Assembly: GCA_020249505.1 (NCBI GenBank)
Contig: JADCFN010000021.1
Span: 1-64,000 of the forward strand
DNA from: Roseomonas sp.
Lineage (GTDB): Bacteria; Pseudomonadota; Alphaproteobacteria; Acetobacterales; Acetobacteraceae
Direction: 5' to 3'
Length of the DNA: 64,000 nucleotides
Position 1 is the stretch's first letter. Each line of letters opens with the position of its first letter. A program made the translations under genes and the position numbers. The notes beneath the pieces were generated by a model. The model saw only the letters and a list, made by a program, of their open reading frames with translations. It searched no databases and was not told the origin of the DNA. This document shows positions 27,555 to 36,063 of this stretch, piece by piece.

Positions 27555-28517
27555 TTACGCCCCGCCCTTCCATTCCGCCGGCGCCACGCTGCCCACCTGT
27601 TCGGCGATGCGGCCATAATGTTCCGGGCGGCGATGGCGTGCGAAATCGAAAATTGTCTTGCGCCCCAATTCGCATTTGCCGAGATCCGCTTCCGCCACGA
27701 TCAGCTCATCACCCCAGCTTGTCGCCTGCGCCATGATCTCCCCTTGCGGGTTCACGATGATGGAATGGCCGAACAGCTCATGCCCATCTTCCGTACCTGC
27801 CTTGGCGGTTGCGACCGCGAAGCAGGAATTCTGGTAGCACCCGGACTGGATGGAGAGGTGGCTATGAAACACACGCAAATGAGGCGCCTCAAAGCCGCGA
27901 TTTTCCATATTCAGTGACGGCGTATTGTAGCCGAGCATGACCAATTCCACCTGCTGCAAGCCCATCACGCGCCAGGCTTCCGGCCAGCGGCGGTCATTGC
28001 AGATCATCATGCCAAGATTGACGGGCTGGCCCGCAACCGTCGCGCGGATCACCGGAAAGCCAAGATCACCTGGCTCAAAATAACGCTTTTCCAGATGCTG
28101 TACATGGCGGACGGGATCGAATTCCTTATGCCCCGGCAAATGCACCTTGCGGTATTTCAGGATAATCTCGCCTGAGGGCAGCACGAAGACCGCGGTATTG
28201 AAGCGCCTGCCTTCCGGCGTTTTTTCGGCATAGCCCAGATGAAAGGCGATGCCGTATTTACGCGCGGCTTCAAATAGCGGCGCGGTTTCATTGGAAGGAA
28301 GTGCCGCTTCATACCAATGATCCGCATTGGCGAGGTCTTCCTCATACCAGCGCGGGAAGAAGGTGGTCAGCGCCAATTCGGGAAACACGACAACCTCAGC
28401 ACCGCGTTGATGCGCCTTTTCCAGCAGGCGGATCATGCGCCCGACGGCAACATCCCGGCCTTCGGCTTTTTGGATCGGCCCCAATTGTGCGGCGGCCAGA
28501 ACAAGGGAACGGGTCAT
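27555..28517 (-). CDS. N-carbamoyl-D-amino-acid hydrolase-like amidase
   Basis: A 320-residue nitrilase-superfamily amidase. Catalytic triad visible: Glu47 in VVFPEL, Lys124 in KYRKVHLPG, Cys173 in MICNDRRWPEAW. The stretch HLEKRYFEPGDLGFPV followed by CNDRRWPEAWRVMGL is almost identical to the well-known Agrobacterium D-carbamoylase, so the specific call is supported. It would release ammonia and carbon dioxide from an N-carbamoyl amino acid, the step after hydantoinase. Its stop is two bases from that of the convergent dehydrogenase. A related copy lies at 29208-30152; a VOC gene separates them. Confidence 0.88.
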   Translation of the reverse strand: MTRSLVLAAAQLGPIQKAEGRDVAVGRMIRLLEKAHQRGAEVVVFPELALTTFFPRWYEEDLANADHWYEAALPSNETAPLFEAARKYGIAFHLGYAEKTPEGRRFNTAVFVLPSGEIILKYRKVHLPGHKEFDPVRHVQHLEKRYFEPGDLGFPVIRATVAGQPVNLGMMICNDRRWPEAWRVMGLQQVELVMLGYNTPSLNMENRGFEAPHLRVFHSHLSIQSGCYQNSCFAVATAKAGTEDGHELFGHSIIVNPQGEIMAQATSWGDELIVAEADLGKCELGRKTIFDFARHRRPEHYGRIAEQVGSVAPAEWKGGA

Positions 28518-28650
28518 GAATGCATCCTTCGCTCGATCAGTATATCACCCTCAACATATAGCTGCAGACATCCTGTTCTACTTCTTGTTTTTTGTCCCTA
28601 TTTCACTGGTACCGTTGAATTCCGCCCAATATTTTGCGAAAGCACTGACC

Positions 28651-29073
28651 ATGACCTCATCAATTCCGCCCCCTAAACCAATCGCTCTCGTCCCGGAGCT
28701 AGAGGTGGCGGATTTTGATCGCAGCATGCATTTCTATGTCGAGGTGCTTGGCTTTATCATCCAATATGACCGGCCAGAACGCCCGTTCGCGTATCTGGCA
28801 TTGGGAGATGCGCATATCATGATCGAGAAGGGCGGTGGATGGATGACAGGCCACCTCGAGCGCCCTTACGGGCGTGGCATAAACTTCCAGATACGCATAC
28901 CCGAAGTTAAGTCAGTAAGCGAACGCCTTGCCGCCGCCGGCTGGCCAGTGTTCCAAGACATCGAGGATGCTTGGTACAGGCGCGGCACCGAGCATTTTGG
29001 TGCACGAGAACTGGTCGTCCAGGACCCGGATGGCTACCTCTTGCGCTTCTCGCAGGACCTGGGCGTTCGCTAA
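28651..29073 (+). CDS. VOC-family (glyoxalase/bleomycin-resistance-like) protein
   Basis: A 140-residue protein with the vicinal oxygen chelate fold: PELEVADFDRSMHFYVEVLGF at the N-terminus, IMIEKGGGW in the middle, and the closing VQDPDGYLLRFSQDLG. The ATG at 28651 starts the recognisable domain; the frame is open further upstream but that part is not family-like. The layout resembles bleomycin-resistance proteins, which bind drugs without catalysis. Flanking DNA (28520-28650) is distinctly AT-rich, and the gene lies alone on the plus strand between two minus-strand carbamoylases, so it looks like a later insertion. Confidence 0.8.
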   Translation: MTSSIPPPKPIALVPELEVADFDRSMHFYVEVLGFIIQYDRPERPFAYLALGDAHIMIEKGGGWMTGHLERPYGRGINFQIRIPEVKSVSERLAAAGWPVFQDIEDAWYRRGTEHFGARELVVQDPDGYLLRFSQDLGVR

Positions 29074-29207
29074 GCAGGGGCGGCAAGCAGGCCACTTGGA
29101 GCACCAGCATGGCCGAGGCAAGCGATCTTTCTTGGCACTGGCTCGGCCCAATGCTGTGACTAATTTTGGGGTGCGAAAGAGTGTGCGCGTGATTCGCGCG
29201 GCGCGCA

Positions 29208-30152
29208 TCACGCCGGCGGCACCGCCCCCACCTGGTCAATCATGGCGCGATACCATTGCGGGCGGCGATGGGCGGCGAAGTTGAACATCTTCTCCTTGCC
29301 CTGACGGCAGGCATCGAAATCCACATCGGCGACGATGATCTCATCACCCAGCGTCTTGGCTTCCGCCACCACGCGGCCATTCGGGTCCACAATCACTGAA
29401 CCGCCAATCAGGCCCGAGCCATCCTCAACACCCGCCTTGGCGACCGAAATCGCCCAGGTTGCGTTCATATAGGCATTGCCCTGCACGGCGAGTGTCGAAT
29501 GGAAGGTCCGCAAGGACTGATCTTCGGTATCGCCCCCCATCGGATCATAGGCCGCGGAGTTATAGCCAATCAGCATCAACTCGATCCCCTGCAAACCATA
29601 GCAGCGCCAGGCTTCCGGCCAGCGGCGGTCATTGCAGATCAACATGCCAAGCACGGGCCGGCCCCAGGCATCGGTGCCGCGAAAGGCGGGGAAGCCCAGA
29701 TCGCCATATTCGAAATAGCGCTTTTCCAATTGCTGGAAGCGATCCCCGATGCGTGGTTCCACCGTGCCAGGCAGATGGATTTTGCGATATTTGCCCAGCA
29801 CGCTGCCATCCGGCCCAACCGTGATCGACGTATTGTAGCGCTTGCCATGCGGTGTGAGCTCCGCATAGCCAAGATAAAAGCCAACACCCAAGGCGCGCGC
29901 GCGATCAAACAAGGGCTGCACGCGCGGATTGGGCATTTCGCGTTCAAAATAAGAATCCAATTCGGCTTGATCAGTGAACAGCCAGCGCGGGAAAAAGGTG
30001 GTCAGCGGCAATTCTGGAAACACCACCATCTTTGCCCCTGCGGCGGCAGCTTGTTCCAGAAGTGCCACCATGCGCGCCAGGATTGCTTCCCGGCTATCGG
30101 CTTTTTGGTTGGCGCCCATTTGGGCGCCGGCAAGGCGCAATACTCGGGTCAT
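29208..30152 (-). CDS. N-carbamoyl-D-amino-acid hydrolase-like amidase, operon copy
   Basis: A 314-residue nitrilase-family amidase related to the 27555 gene. The triad is at equivalent positions: Glu47 (FPELPL), Lys124 (KYRKIHLPG) and Cys173 (LICNDRRWPEAW). Differences cluster after the catalytic Lys (GTVEPRIGDRFQ against GHKEFDPVRHVQ) and in the substrate loop GYNSAAYDPMGGDTE, suggesting another N-carbamoyl substrate. Its start overlaps the stop of the upstream Bug gene (ATGA), making it the last gene of the LysR-amidohydrolase operon. An imperfect GTGAT...ATCAC inverted repeat (29189-29211) covers its stop. Confidence 0.87.
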   Translation of the reverse strand: MTRVLRLAGAQMGANQKADSREAILARMVALLEQAAAAGAKMVVFPELPLTTFFPRWLFTDQAELDSYFEREMPNPRVQPLFDRARALGVGFYLGYAELTPHGKRYNTSITVGPDGSVLGKYRKIHLPGTVEPRIGDRFQQLEKRYFEYGDLGFPAFRGTDAWGRPVLGMLICNDRRWPEAWRCYGLQGIELMLIGYNSAAYDPMGGDTEDQSLRTFHSTLAVQGNAYMNATWAISVAKAGVEDGSGLIGGSVIVDPNGRVVAEAKTLGDEIIVADVDFDACRQGKEKMFNFAAHRRPQWYRAMIDQVGAVPPA

Positions 30153-31141
30153 TGTTCAAGCTCCGGACGAATAGCCTCGACCACTGGGCGATAGCGTGCG
30201 GTCTCGGCGGCGATGAAAGCGGCGGCGCTGGCAGGTGTGCCAGGCGCGGAAGCGGTGATGCCAGATGCGGCAAGGCTGGCGCGGAAGGCAGGATCGGCGA
30301 GTGCCGCATTGGTCGCAGCCGAAAGCCGTTCCAGGATTGGTGCGGGCAGGGCAGGGGGCGCGAATACCGCATGCCAAAGCACCGTTTCAAAACTGGCAAG
30401 ACCAAGCGCTTCGGCAACTGTCGGCACATCGGGCGCCGCATCCAAACGCCGCGCGGTCGCCACCGCCAACATGCGCGCGCGCCCACCTTGATGCAGCGGC
30501 AAGCCGCCGCCGAAAGTATTGACCGCGAGCGCCAAAGTGCCGCCCACCAGATCATTCATCGCCGGCGCCGCGCCGCGATAAGGCACATGGGTCAGTGCCA
30601 CCCCGCCCGCCTGCTGCTTCAGCAATTCGGATGCAAGATGCATCATGGTGCCACTGCCCGGAGAACCATAAGAAAGCGGTGGGTTCGCGGTACGCGCAGC
30701 CGCCAGAAATTCGCGCAAGCTCGCGGGGCGCGACGGATGTGCCAGCCAACAAAGCGGCCCGCCACCCAATTCAGCAATCGTCGTAAAATCGCGCACCACA
30801 TCAAATTGTGGCTGGCGCGTCACCAAAGGATAAAGCGCATGGGTCGAAGCCGTGCCAAACAAAATCGTGTAACCATCGGGCCGCGCGCGCGAGACTTCAA
30901 GCGATCCAATCGCACCGCCCGCACCGCCGCGATTTTCCGTCACCACTGGCTGGCCCAATTCGCGGCCCAGGCGCTCAGCATAAAGCCGCGCATAGACATC
31001 GGTGGGACCGCCAGCGGGGAAGGGGATGATCATGCGGATTGGGCGGGCGGGAAAAACCTCCTGCGCCCGCGCCGCCGTATTGATCAGCGCCGCGCCAGCG
31101 CCAAATAGCGCCGCGCGGCGCGTAATCCTACAAGGCAGCAT
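30149..31141 (-). CDS. Bug-family (TctC-like) binding protein of the ureide operon
   Basis: A 330-residue binding protein. The ATG at 31141 lies inside the end of the GlcG-like gene (14-base overlap) and is preceded by GAGAATTGG; the frame reads upstream, but the signal peptide CRITRRAALFGAGAALINTAARA only makes sense from here. Family signatures: FPARPIRMIIPFPAGGPTD, VVTENRGGAGGAIG, GSPGSGTMMHLASE and THVPYRGAAPAMND. Overlaps at both ends show it is an integral operon member, so the ligand is likely a ureide or N-carbamoyl acid handled by the neighbouring enzymes. This is inference from position. Confidence 0.9.
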   Translation of the reverse strand: MLPCRITRRAALFGAGAALINTAARAQEVFPARPIRMIIPFPAGGPTDVYARLYAERLGRELGQPVVTENRGGAGGAIGSLEVSRARPDGYTILFGTASTHALYPLVTRQPQFDVVRDFTTIAELGGGPLCWLAHPSRPASLREFLAAARTANPPLSYGSPGSGTMMHLASELLKQQAGGVALTHVPYRGAAPAMNDLVGGTLALAVNTFGGGLPLHQGGRARMLAVATARRLDAAPDVPTVAEALGLASFETVLWHAVFAPPALPAPILERLSAATNAALADPAFRASLAASGITASAPGTPASAAAFIAAETARYRPVVEAIRPELEQ

Positions 31142-31625
31142 CACGCCAATTCTCAACTGCCGCATCGGGGTGGGAAGCAAGCCCGGCGGCCTTGATGCCC
31201 TCGCAAGCCGCATGCTCATCGCGGTCAGAGGCATCGCCGCTCACGCCAACCGCGCCAATCACCGCGCCGGCGGCATTCAGGATCAGCACGCCACCCGGAA
31301 CAGGGACGAAGCGGCCATCGGAAGCGGCGGCGACGGCGGCCTGAAAGGCAATGCGTTCCTTCAAGCGATCACGCGCAATGCGGCTGCCAATGCCCATGCC
31401 GAGTGCGGCATAGGCTTTGCCGCGCGCAATCTCGGCGCGCAGAATGCCCGAACCATCTTCGCGCTTTTGCACCACAACATGCCCGCCCGCATCCAGCACC
31501 ACCACGGTCAGCGGCAGCATGCCTGCCGCGCGGCCGGTTGCCAGCGTGACATCGGCGATCTTATCGGCAGTCGCCAAAGGCAAATCCACCGCGAGGTGCT
31601 TTACATAATAATCTGCGGAATTCAT
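31128..31625 (-). CDS. GlcG/HbpS-family protein
   Basis: A 165-residue protein of the GlcG/HbpS (DUF336) family. The start at 31625 (MNSADYYVKHLAVDLPL) has GGGAGAAA ahead of it. Family marks: VVVLDAGGHVVVQKREDGSG, AYAALGMG, PGGVLILNAAGAVIGAVGVSGD and DEHAACEGI. HbpS binds haem extracellularly in Streptomyces; GlcG occurs in glycolate operons and PduO-like relatives act with cobalamin. In catabolic operons the role is unclear. No signal peptide is seen, so it is cytosolic here. Its 3' end overlaps the Bug gene by 14 bases. Confidence 0.85.
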   Translation of the reverse strand: MNSADYYVKHLAVDLPLATADKIADVTLATGRAAGMLPLTVVVLDAGGHVVVQKREDGSGILRAEIARGKAYAALGMGIGSRIARDRLKERIAFQAAVAAASDGRFVPVPGGVLILNAAGAVIGAVGVSGDASDRDEHAACEGIKAAGLASHPDAAVENWRDAAL

Positions 31626-31691
31626 CGCGTTTCTCCCTGCGAAAATGGAAGGCCCTCCATGGGCCAAGCGATGCCCAGCGGCAAGCGGGGT

Positions 31692-31985
31692 TCAGAAAAA
31701 CAAATCCCGGAAATCCTGCCGCGTGCCGCCAAACAGGCGCCAAGTTGCAATGGCGCCGATGCAAAGCCCAATGCCGGCGGCAATCGCCGGCACGGGATCA
31801 GGCAGGCCGCCCGCCCCCGTCGCCGCCGCATTCAGCATCCCCAGCATGATGCCAACCGAACCCGCGATCATCGCCTGCACCAAGCCAGGCTTGCGCCGCG
31901 GTGGCGGTGCGGCGGGCTTGGAAGGGCGCGGCTGGCGCTTGATCCAATGCCCTTCCGGGCGCTGCTTGTCCTTATTCCCCGACAT
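31692..31985 (-). CDS. Small two-segment membrane protein in the ureide operon
   Basis: A 97-residue protein with no family I recognise. The first 35 residues are basic and proline-rich (RQPRPSKPAAPPPRRK). Two hydrophobic stretches follow: MIAGSVGIMLGMLNAAATGAG (about 39-59) and VPAIAAGIGLCIGAIATW (about 64-82). It ends FRDLFF. The ATG at 31983-31985 lies within the last codons of the amidohydrolase (14-base overlap) and has AGGGAAAG upstream. Position between enzyme and binding-protein genes raises the possibility of a transport or membrane-tethering role. It is too small to be a normal TctB. Confidence 0.65.
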   Translation of the reverse strand: MSGNKDKQRPEGHWIKRQPRPSKPAAPPPRRKPGLVQAMIAGSVGIMLGMLNAAATGAGGLPDPVPAIAAGIGLCIGAIATWRLFGGTRQDFRDLFF

Positions 31986-33360
31986 AGCTTTCCCTGTGTT
32001 GACGCGGCACGAAGCGCCCGGCACCGGGCTTGGCCAAAACCTGCTTGCCATCCCAAATCTGCTGCCCGCGCAGCCAGGTGGCAGCAACGCGGCCCTTCAC
32101 CTTCATGCCATCATAGGGCGACCATTTGGCATCTTCCTGGTCCTGGATGTCGCGTGCATCAAAGGTGAAATCGCCTACTTCCATCACCAGCAAATCGGCA
32201 TCCGCGCCAACGCGCAAAGCGCCCTTCTTCGGGTAAAGCCCATGGAAGCGCGCGGGGCGTTCGGCGCAGTAAAGCGCCATCAGGCTGGGTGACAGGCCGC
32301 GCTGCTTCAGCAACGTGAACATCACAGGCGCGAAGCTTTGCATCCCCGTCAGCCCCGCACCCACGGTGAAGATATCGCCCGTATAGGTCTTGCGGTCGCG
32401 CGGCCAAGGCGCGTGATCGGTGGAGACATAAGCAACCTGCCCCTTGGCAAAGGCGCCCCACATACGTTCCACCTCATCCGCCGTGCGGAAGGGCGGGTTG
32501 CATTTGCCGAAGCCTTCAAGACGGATGATGTCTTCTTCTGTCATGCAAAGATATTGCAGGCAGGCTTCGCCGGATGCCTTGCCGCCCATGCGGCGGAACA
32601 CTTCCGCGATTTCAAAGCCGCGCGCGAGCGATGAATGGGCGATATGCACATGCGCGCCAGTCTCAAGCCCGATTTCGAAAATCTCCAGATCCGCCATGGT
32701 CTCGCACAGCGGCGGGCGGGTGCGGCAATGCCAGATGGGGGAGGTATTGCCGGCGGCCTTGGCTTCTTCCGTCAGGCGCACCACGATTTCCTGATCCTCA
32801 TTATGCACGGCCACCATCAGTCCGGTCTTGGCGATTTCGCGAAAGGCCGCGACCATGGTTGGGTGGTCAATGCGCGGGAAGCGCACCGGGTCATATTCAT
32901 AAGTGGAAAGCTTGAAGGAACAGGCGCCGGCCTCCGCCAGCCCCGCAATGGCATCCACCCCGCCAGATTTCAGGATGGTGCCGTAAAGGGCCATATCCAC
33001 ATGGGACAGGCGGTTCACATATTCCACCTTTTCCTTGAAAATACCGGCATCCGTCACCGGGCGCGGCACATCATAGGGCATGTCAACGCAAGTCGTGACA
33101 CCGCCGGCAGCAGCAGATTTCGACGCACCCTCAATGCCCGGCCAACCGCGAGAGGATGAGGTATGCATATGCCCATCCACCAAGCCGGGCATAACATAGC
33201 GTGTGCCGTAATCCTCGACCGATGTGGCAACCGGTGATGGCCCTTCACCAATGCCGGCAATCACTTCGCCGCGCGTCGCGACCCAGCCATTAGCCAGGAT
33301 GCGGTCGGGCAGCACGAGCGTACCACGAATGACGCGATCAAAAGGGGTAGTGGCGGGCAT
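31972..33360 (-). CDS. Cyclic amidohydrolase (dihydropyrimidinase/allantoinase/dihydroorotase type)
   Basis: A 462-residue amidohydrolase with the full two-metal ligand set: H64 and H66 (DGHMH), carbamylated Lys K150 (CSFKLSTY), H186 (AVHNED), H239/H242 (HIAHSS) and D316 (STDHAPW). GGVTTCVDMP and the C-terminal GADADLLVMEV are further family marks. It opens a cyclic amide such as a hydantoin, dihydropyrimidine or allantoin. The active-site loop differs from the classic EPG signature of allantoinase (SSSRGWPG), so substrate is undecided. It is the first enzyme of the operon, 38 bases after the LysR gene, and pairs logically with the N-carbamoylase at its end. Confidence 0.88.
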   Translation of the reverse strand: MPATTPFDRVIRGTLVLPDRILANGWVATRGEVIAGIGEGPSPVATSVEDYGTRYVMPGLVDGHMHTSSSRGWPGIEGASKSAAAGGVTTCVDMPYDVPRPVTDAGIFKEKVEYVNRLSHVDMALYGTILKSGGVDAIAGLAEAGACSFKLSTYEYDPVRFPRIDHPTMVAAFREIAKTGLMVAVHNEDQEIVVRLTEEAKAAGNTSPIWHCRTRPPLCETMADLEIFEIGLETGAHVHIAHSSLARGFEIAEVFRRMGGKASGEACLQYLCMTEEDIIRLEGFGKCNPPFRTADEVERMWGAFAKGQVAYVSTDHAPWPRDRKTYTGDIFTVGAGLTGMQSFAPVMFTLLKQRGLSPSLMALYCAERPARFHGLYPKKGALRVGADADLLVMEVGDFTFDARDIQDQEDAKWSPYDGMKVKGRVAATWLRGQQIWDGKQVLAKPGAGRFVPRQHRESYVGE

Positions 33361-33398
33361 GGAATACTCCTGCGGATGCGTAAATACAGCTTAGCTAC

Positions 33399-34325
33399 CT
33401 AAAGCAGCCGGGCGTCGTGGGCCAGGGCCGATGGCCCGAATTGCGCATTGGCGATTTCAAGCGCGAGGCTGGTCGCCTCATTCTCCCGCTCGGCATTCCA
33501 GGCCAGCGCAACGCCCACCCCGCGAATGGGGCCAGCGAGGATGCGGAAGGCAACGCCCGGCGGGTTGAGCCGCGCCATGCCTTCCGAGACCAGCGCCACA
33601 CCAAGCCCCGCCGCCACAAAGCCAAGCTGCGCCATGGCCGATCCCACTTCGCGTACCACGCGCGGCGTGAAGCCCGCCGCATGGCAGGCCGCTGTCATCG
33701 CATCCGAATAGGCCGGGCTGATCGCGCGCGGCAGCATCAGCATGGGCGCTTCCGCGAGTGCCGCCAGCGGCAAAGGATCAGGCCCTGCCAGGATCGGATG
33801 ACCTTCCGGCAAAGCGGCAGCAAGCCTGTCTTCCCCCAAAGGTCTTAACTTGATCGGCGCGCGATCACGATCTGAACGCAGCAAGGCCAGATCAACCTCT
33901 CCCCGGCGGAGCGCTTCCAAAGCCTCGGCCGTATCCATCTCTCGCACGCCAATCGCGGCTTCCGGGCGTGCCGCCTGCATGGCGCGCACGATCGGCGGCA
34001 GATAGTCAAACAGCGCCGAGGTGACGCAGGCGATGGAAACCGGCGCGTGATGGCCCATGCGCAATTCGCGCGCCAAGCTTTCCAGATCAGCCGCATTGCC
34101 GGCGATGCGGCGCGCGAGTGGCAGCAGCGCTTCCCCCTCCCGCGTTGGGCGCGCGCCCTTGCCTGAGCGTTCCAGCAGCTTCACGCCAAGTTCGCGTTCC
34201 AGCAATTGGATTTGCGCGGTCAGCGGCGGCTGCGAAATACCAAGCCGCGCGGCGGCGCGACCAAAATGACCTTCCTCGGCCACGGCCAGAAAATGCCCCA
34301 AGCGGCGGATCAGGCGAAAATCCAT
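33399..34325 (-). CDS. LysR-type transcriptional regulator
   Basis: A 308-residue LysR-family regulator. The N-terminal winged helix-turn-helix (about 1-60) reads FLAVAEEGHFGRAAARLGIS and QPPLTAQIQLLERELGVKLLER. The periplasmic-binding-like effector domain follows (VSIACVTSALFDYLPPIVRA, EVDLALLRSD). It is encoded upstream of and in line with the amidohydrolase operon and divergent from prpD, so it could control both. An interrupted palindrome at 34340-34360, close to its start, has LysR-site geometry. The effector is unknown; a carboxylate or ureide is plausible. Confidence 0.92.
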   Translation of the reverse strand: MDFRLIRRLGHFLAVAEEGHFGRAAARLGISQPPLTAQIQLLERELGVKLLERSGKGARPTREGEALLPLARRIAGNAADLESLARELRMGHHAPVSIACVTSALFDYLPPIVRAMQAARPEAAIGVREMDTAEALEALRRGEVDLALLRSDRDRAPIKLRPLGEDRLAAALPEGHPILAGPDPLPLAALAEAPMLMLPRAISPAYSDAMTAACHAAGFTPRVVREVGSAMAQLGFVAAGLGVALVSEGMARLNPPGVAFRILAGPIRGVGVALAWNAERENEATSLALEIANAQFGPSALAHDARLL

Positions 34326-34339
34326 GAGCTATCCAATGC

Positions 34340-34360
34340 GTTTTCGCCCATACGGAAAAC
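34340..34360. promoter_or_regulatory. Candidate LysR operator in the LysR/prpD divergent region
   Basis: GTTTTC (34340-34345) and GAAAAC (34355-34360) form an inverted repeat with a nine-base spacer, containing T-N11-A as expected for LysR-type sites. It lies 15 bases upstream of the LysR start and about 100 bases before prpD. It is the only clear dyad found in this gap; function inferred. Confidence 0.5.
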
Positions 34361-34462
34361 CTATCAGCGCGCCACGTCAATTGGATTGGACGATGGCGCC
34401 GGATGGGCGCAGAAGAAGCGCATCAGGCAAGCCGCCAGACACAAGAAAGGGAGAATCCCCAG

Positions 34463-35989
34463 ATGAAACTGCACCCCGTCAAAGTTCACCCATCCAAGGC
34501 GCTATTGAAGCGCGAAGACCAACTGGCCTGGAAAATGGCCGGAGTCGCCGTGGACAAGGTCGCGGTCGAAAAGCCGGTGCAGGAGATGATCATCAACCGG
34601 ATCATCGACAACGCCTCGGTCGCCATCGCCGCCATTAATCGCCGCCCGGTGGTCTCGGCGCGCGGCATGGCGCTGGGCCATGCGAAGAAAGCCGGCGGCG
34701 CGCAGGTATTCGGCGTGAAATCCGCGACCACAGTTTCCCCCGAATGGGCGGCCTGGGCGAATGGCACTGCCGTGCGTGAATTGGATATGCACGACACGTT
34801 CCTCGCCGCCGATTACTCGCATCCCGGTGACAATATCCCGCCGATCTTGGCGGTGGCGCAGGCCATGGACAAATCCGGGCGCGATCTGATCCGCGGCCTG
34901 GCCACCGGCTATGAGCTGCATATTGATCTGGTGCGCGCGATTTGCCTGCATGAACATAAGGTGGATCATATCGCCCATCTCTGCCCTGCGGCGGCGGCTG
35001 GCATTGGCACGCTGCTCGGCCTGAAGCAGGAAGTGGTGTTCCAATCCATCCAGCAGGCTTTGCATACCTCCATCTCCTTCCGCCAATCCCGCAAGGGCGA
35101 GATTTCATCCTGGAAGGCCTATGCCCCCGCCCATGCCGGCAAGCTGGCGGTGGAAGCGGTGGATCGCTGCATGCGTGGCGAGGGCGCGCCTTCGCCGATT
35201 TATGAAGGCGAAGACAGCGTGATTGCCTGGGTGCTGTCCGGGCGGTCCAACCGCAAGGATGTCTATGGCCCGGTCTATTACGAAGTGCCGCTGCCGGAAG
35301 CGGGCGAACCCAAGCGGTCCATCCTTGATTCCTACACCAAGGAACACTCCGCCGAATACCAATCCCAGGCCCTGATTGATCTAGCCTTCCGCATGCGTGA
35401 GCAGATCGCGGATATGGAGGCGATTGAGAAGATCATCATCCATACCAGCCACCACACCCATTACGTGATCGGCACCGGGGCGAATGACCCGCAGAAGATG
35501 GACCCGAAGGCGAGCCGTGAGACGCTGGATCACTCCATCATGTATATCTTCGCGGTCGCGCTTCAGGATGGCCGCTGGCATCATGTGGATAGCTATGCGC
35601 CGAAGCGGGCGGGCCGGGCCGATACCGTCCGGCTGTGGCATAAGATCGAAACGCGGGAAGATGCGGAATGGACCCGCAAATACCATTCCCGCGACCCGAA
35701 TGAGCTTTCCTTCGGCGGGCGCGTGGAAATCCTGTTCAAGGATGGCTCGCGCCTCGTGGATGAGCTTGGTGTGGCCAATGCCCATCCGAATGGCGCCAAG
35801 CCCTTCGGTCGGGCGGATTACATCCGCAAGTTCAAGACCATCACGGATGGCATCATCTCAACCCGTGAATCCAACCGCTTCCTGGAAGTGGTGCAGGATT
35901 TGGCTAAGCTGAAGGCGGGTGAACTCAGCGCGCTGAATGTGGCGCTGCCGGCCGGTGGCTTGCTGGACAGCAAGCCCGGCATCTTCTGA
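34463..35989 (+). CDS. prpD: MmgE/PrpD family protein (2-methylcitrate dehydratase)
   Basis: A 508-residue MmgE/PrpD family dehydratase. ATG at 34463 is used because AAAGGGAGA precedes it. Recognisable blocks: [59 protein letters not shown], and [19 protein letters not shown]. The HDTF...HPGDN region holds conserved catalytic residues. With PrpC next door it fits propionyl-CoA catabolism through 2-methylcitrate. No prpB (methylisocitrate lyase) lies in this window, so the pathway is completed elsewhere or the pair acts on another substrate. Confidence 0.92.
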   Translation: MKLHPVKVHPSKALLKREDQLAWKMAGVAVDKVAVEKPVQEMIINRIIDNASVAIAAINRRPVVSARGMALGHAKKAGGAQVFGVKSATTVSPEWAAWANGTAVRELDMHDTFLAADYSHPGDNIPPILAVAQAMDKSGRDLIRGLATGYELHIDLVRAICLHEHKVDHIAHLCPAAAAGIGTLLGLKQEVVFQSIQQALHTSISFRQSRKGEISSWKAYAPAHAGKLAVEAVDRCMRGEGAPSPIYEGEDSVIAWVLSGRSNRKDVYGPVYYEVPLPEAGEPKRSILDSYTKEHSAEYQSQALIDLAFRMREQIADMEAIEKIIIHTSHHTHYVIGTGANDPQKMDPKASRETLDHSIMYIFAVALQDGRWHHVDSYAPKRAGRADTVRLWHKIETREDAEWTRKYHSRDPNELSFGGRVEILFKDGSRLVDELGVANAHPNGAKPFGRADYIRKFKTITDGIISTRESNRFLEVVQDLAKLKAGELSALNVALPAGGLLDSKPGIF

Positions 35990-36063
35990 ACTGTTGATTG
36001 AGGAAGGCAGGGTCGGCGCCGCGTGCGCCGGCCCAAAGCCAAGATAGCAAGGGAAGAAACCCG

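Noticed and set aside
27555..34325. A complete pyrimidine (rut or pyd) pathway
   Set aside because: No dihydropyrimidine dehydrogenase or pyrimidine oxygenase gene is present; only ring-opening and decarbamoylation steps are seen.
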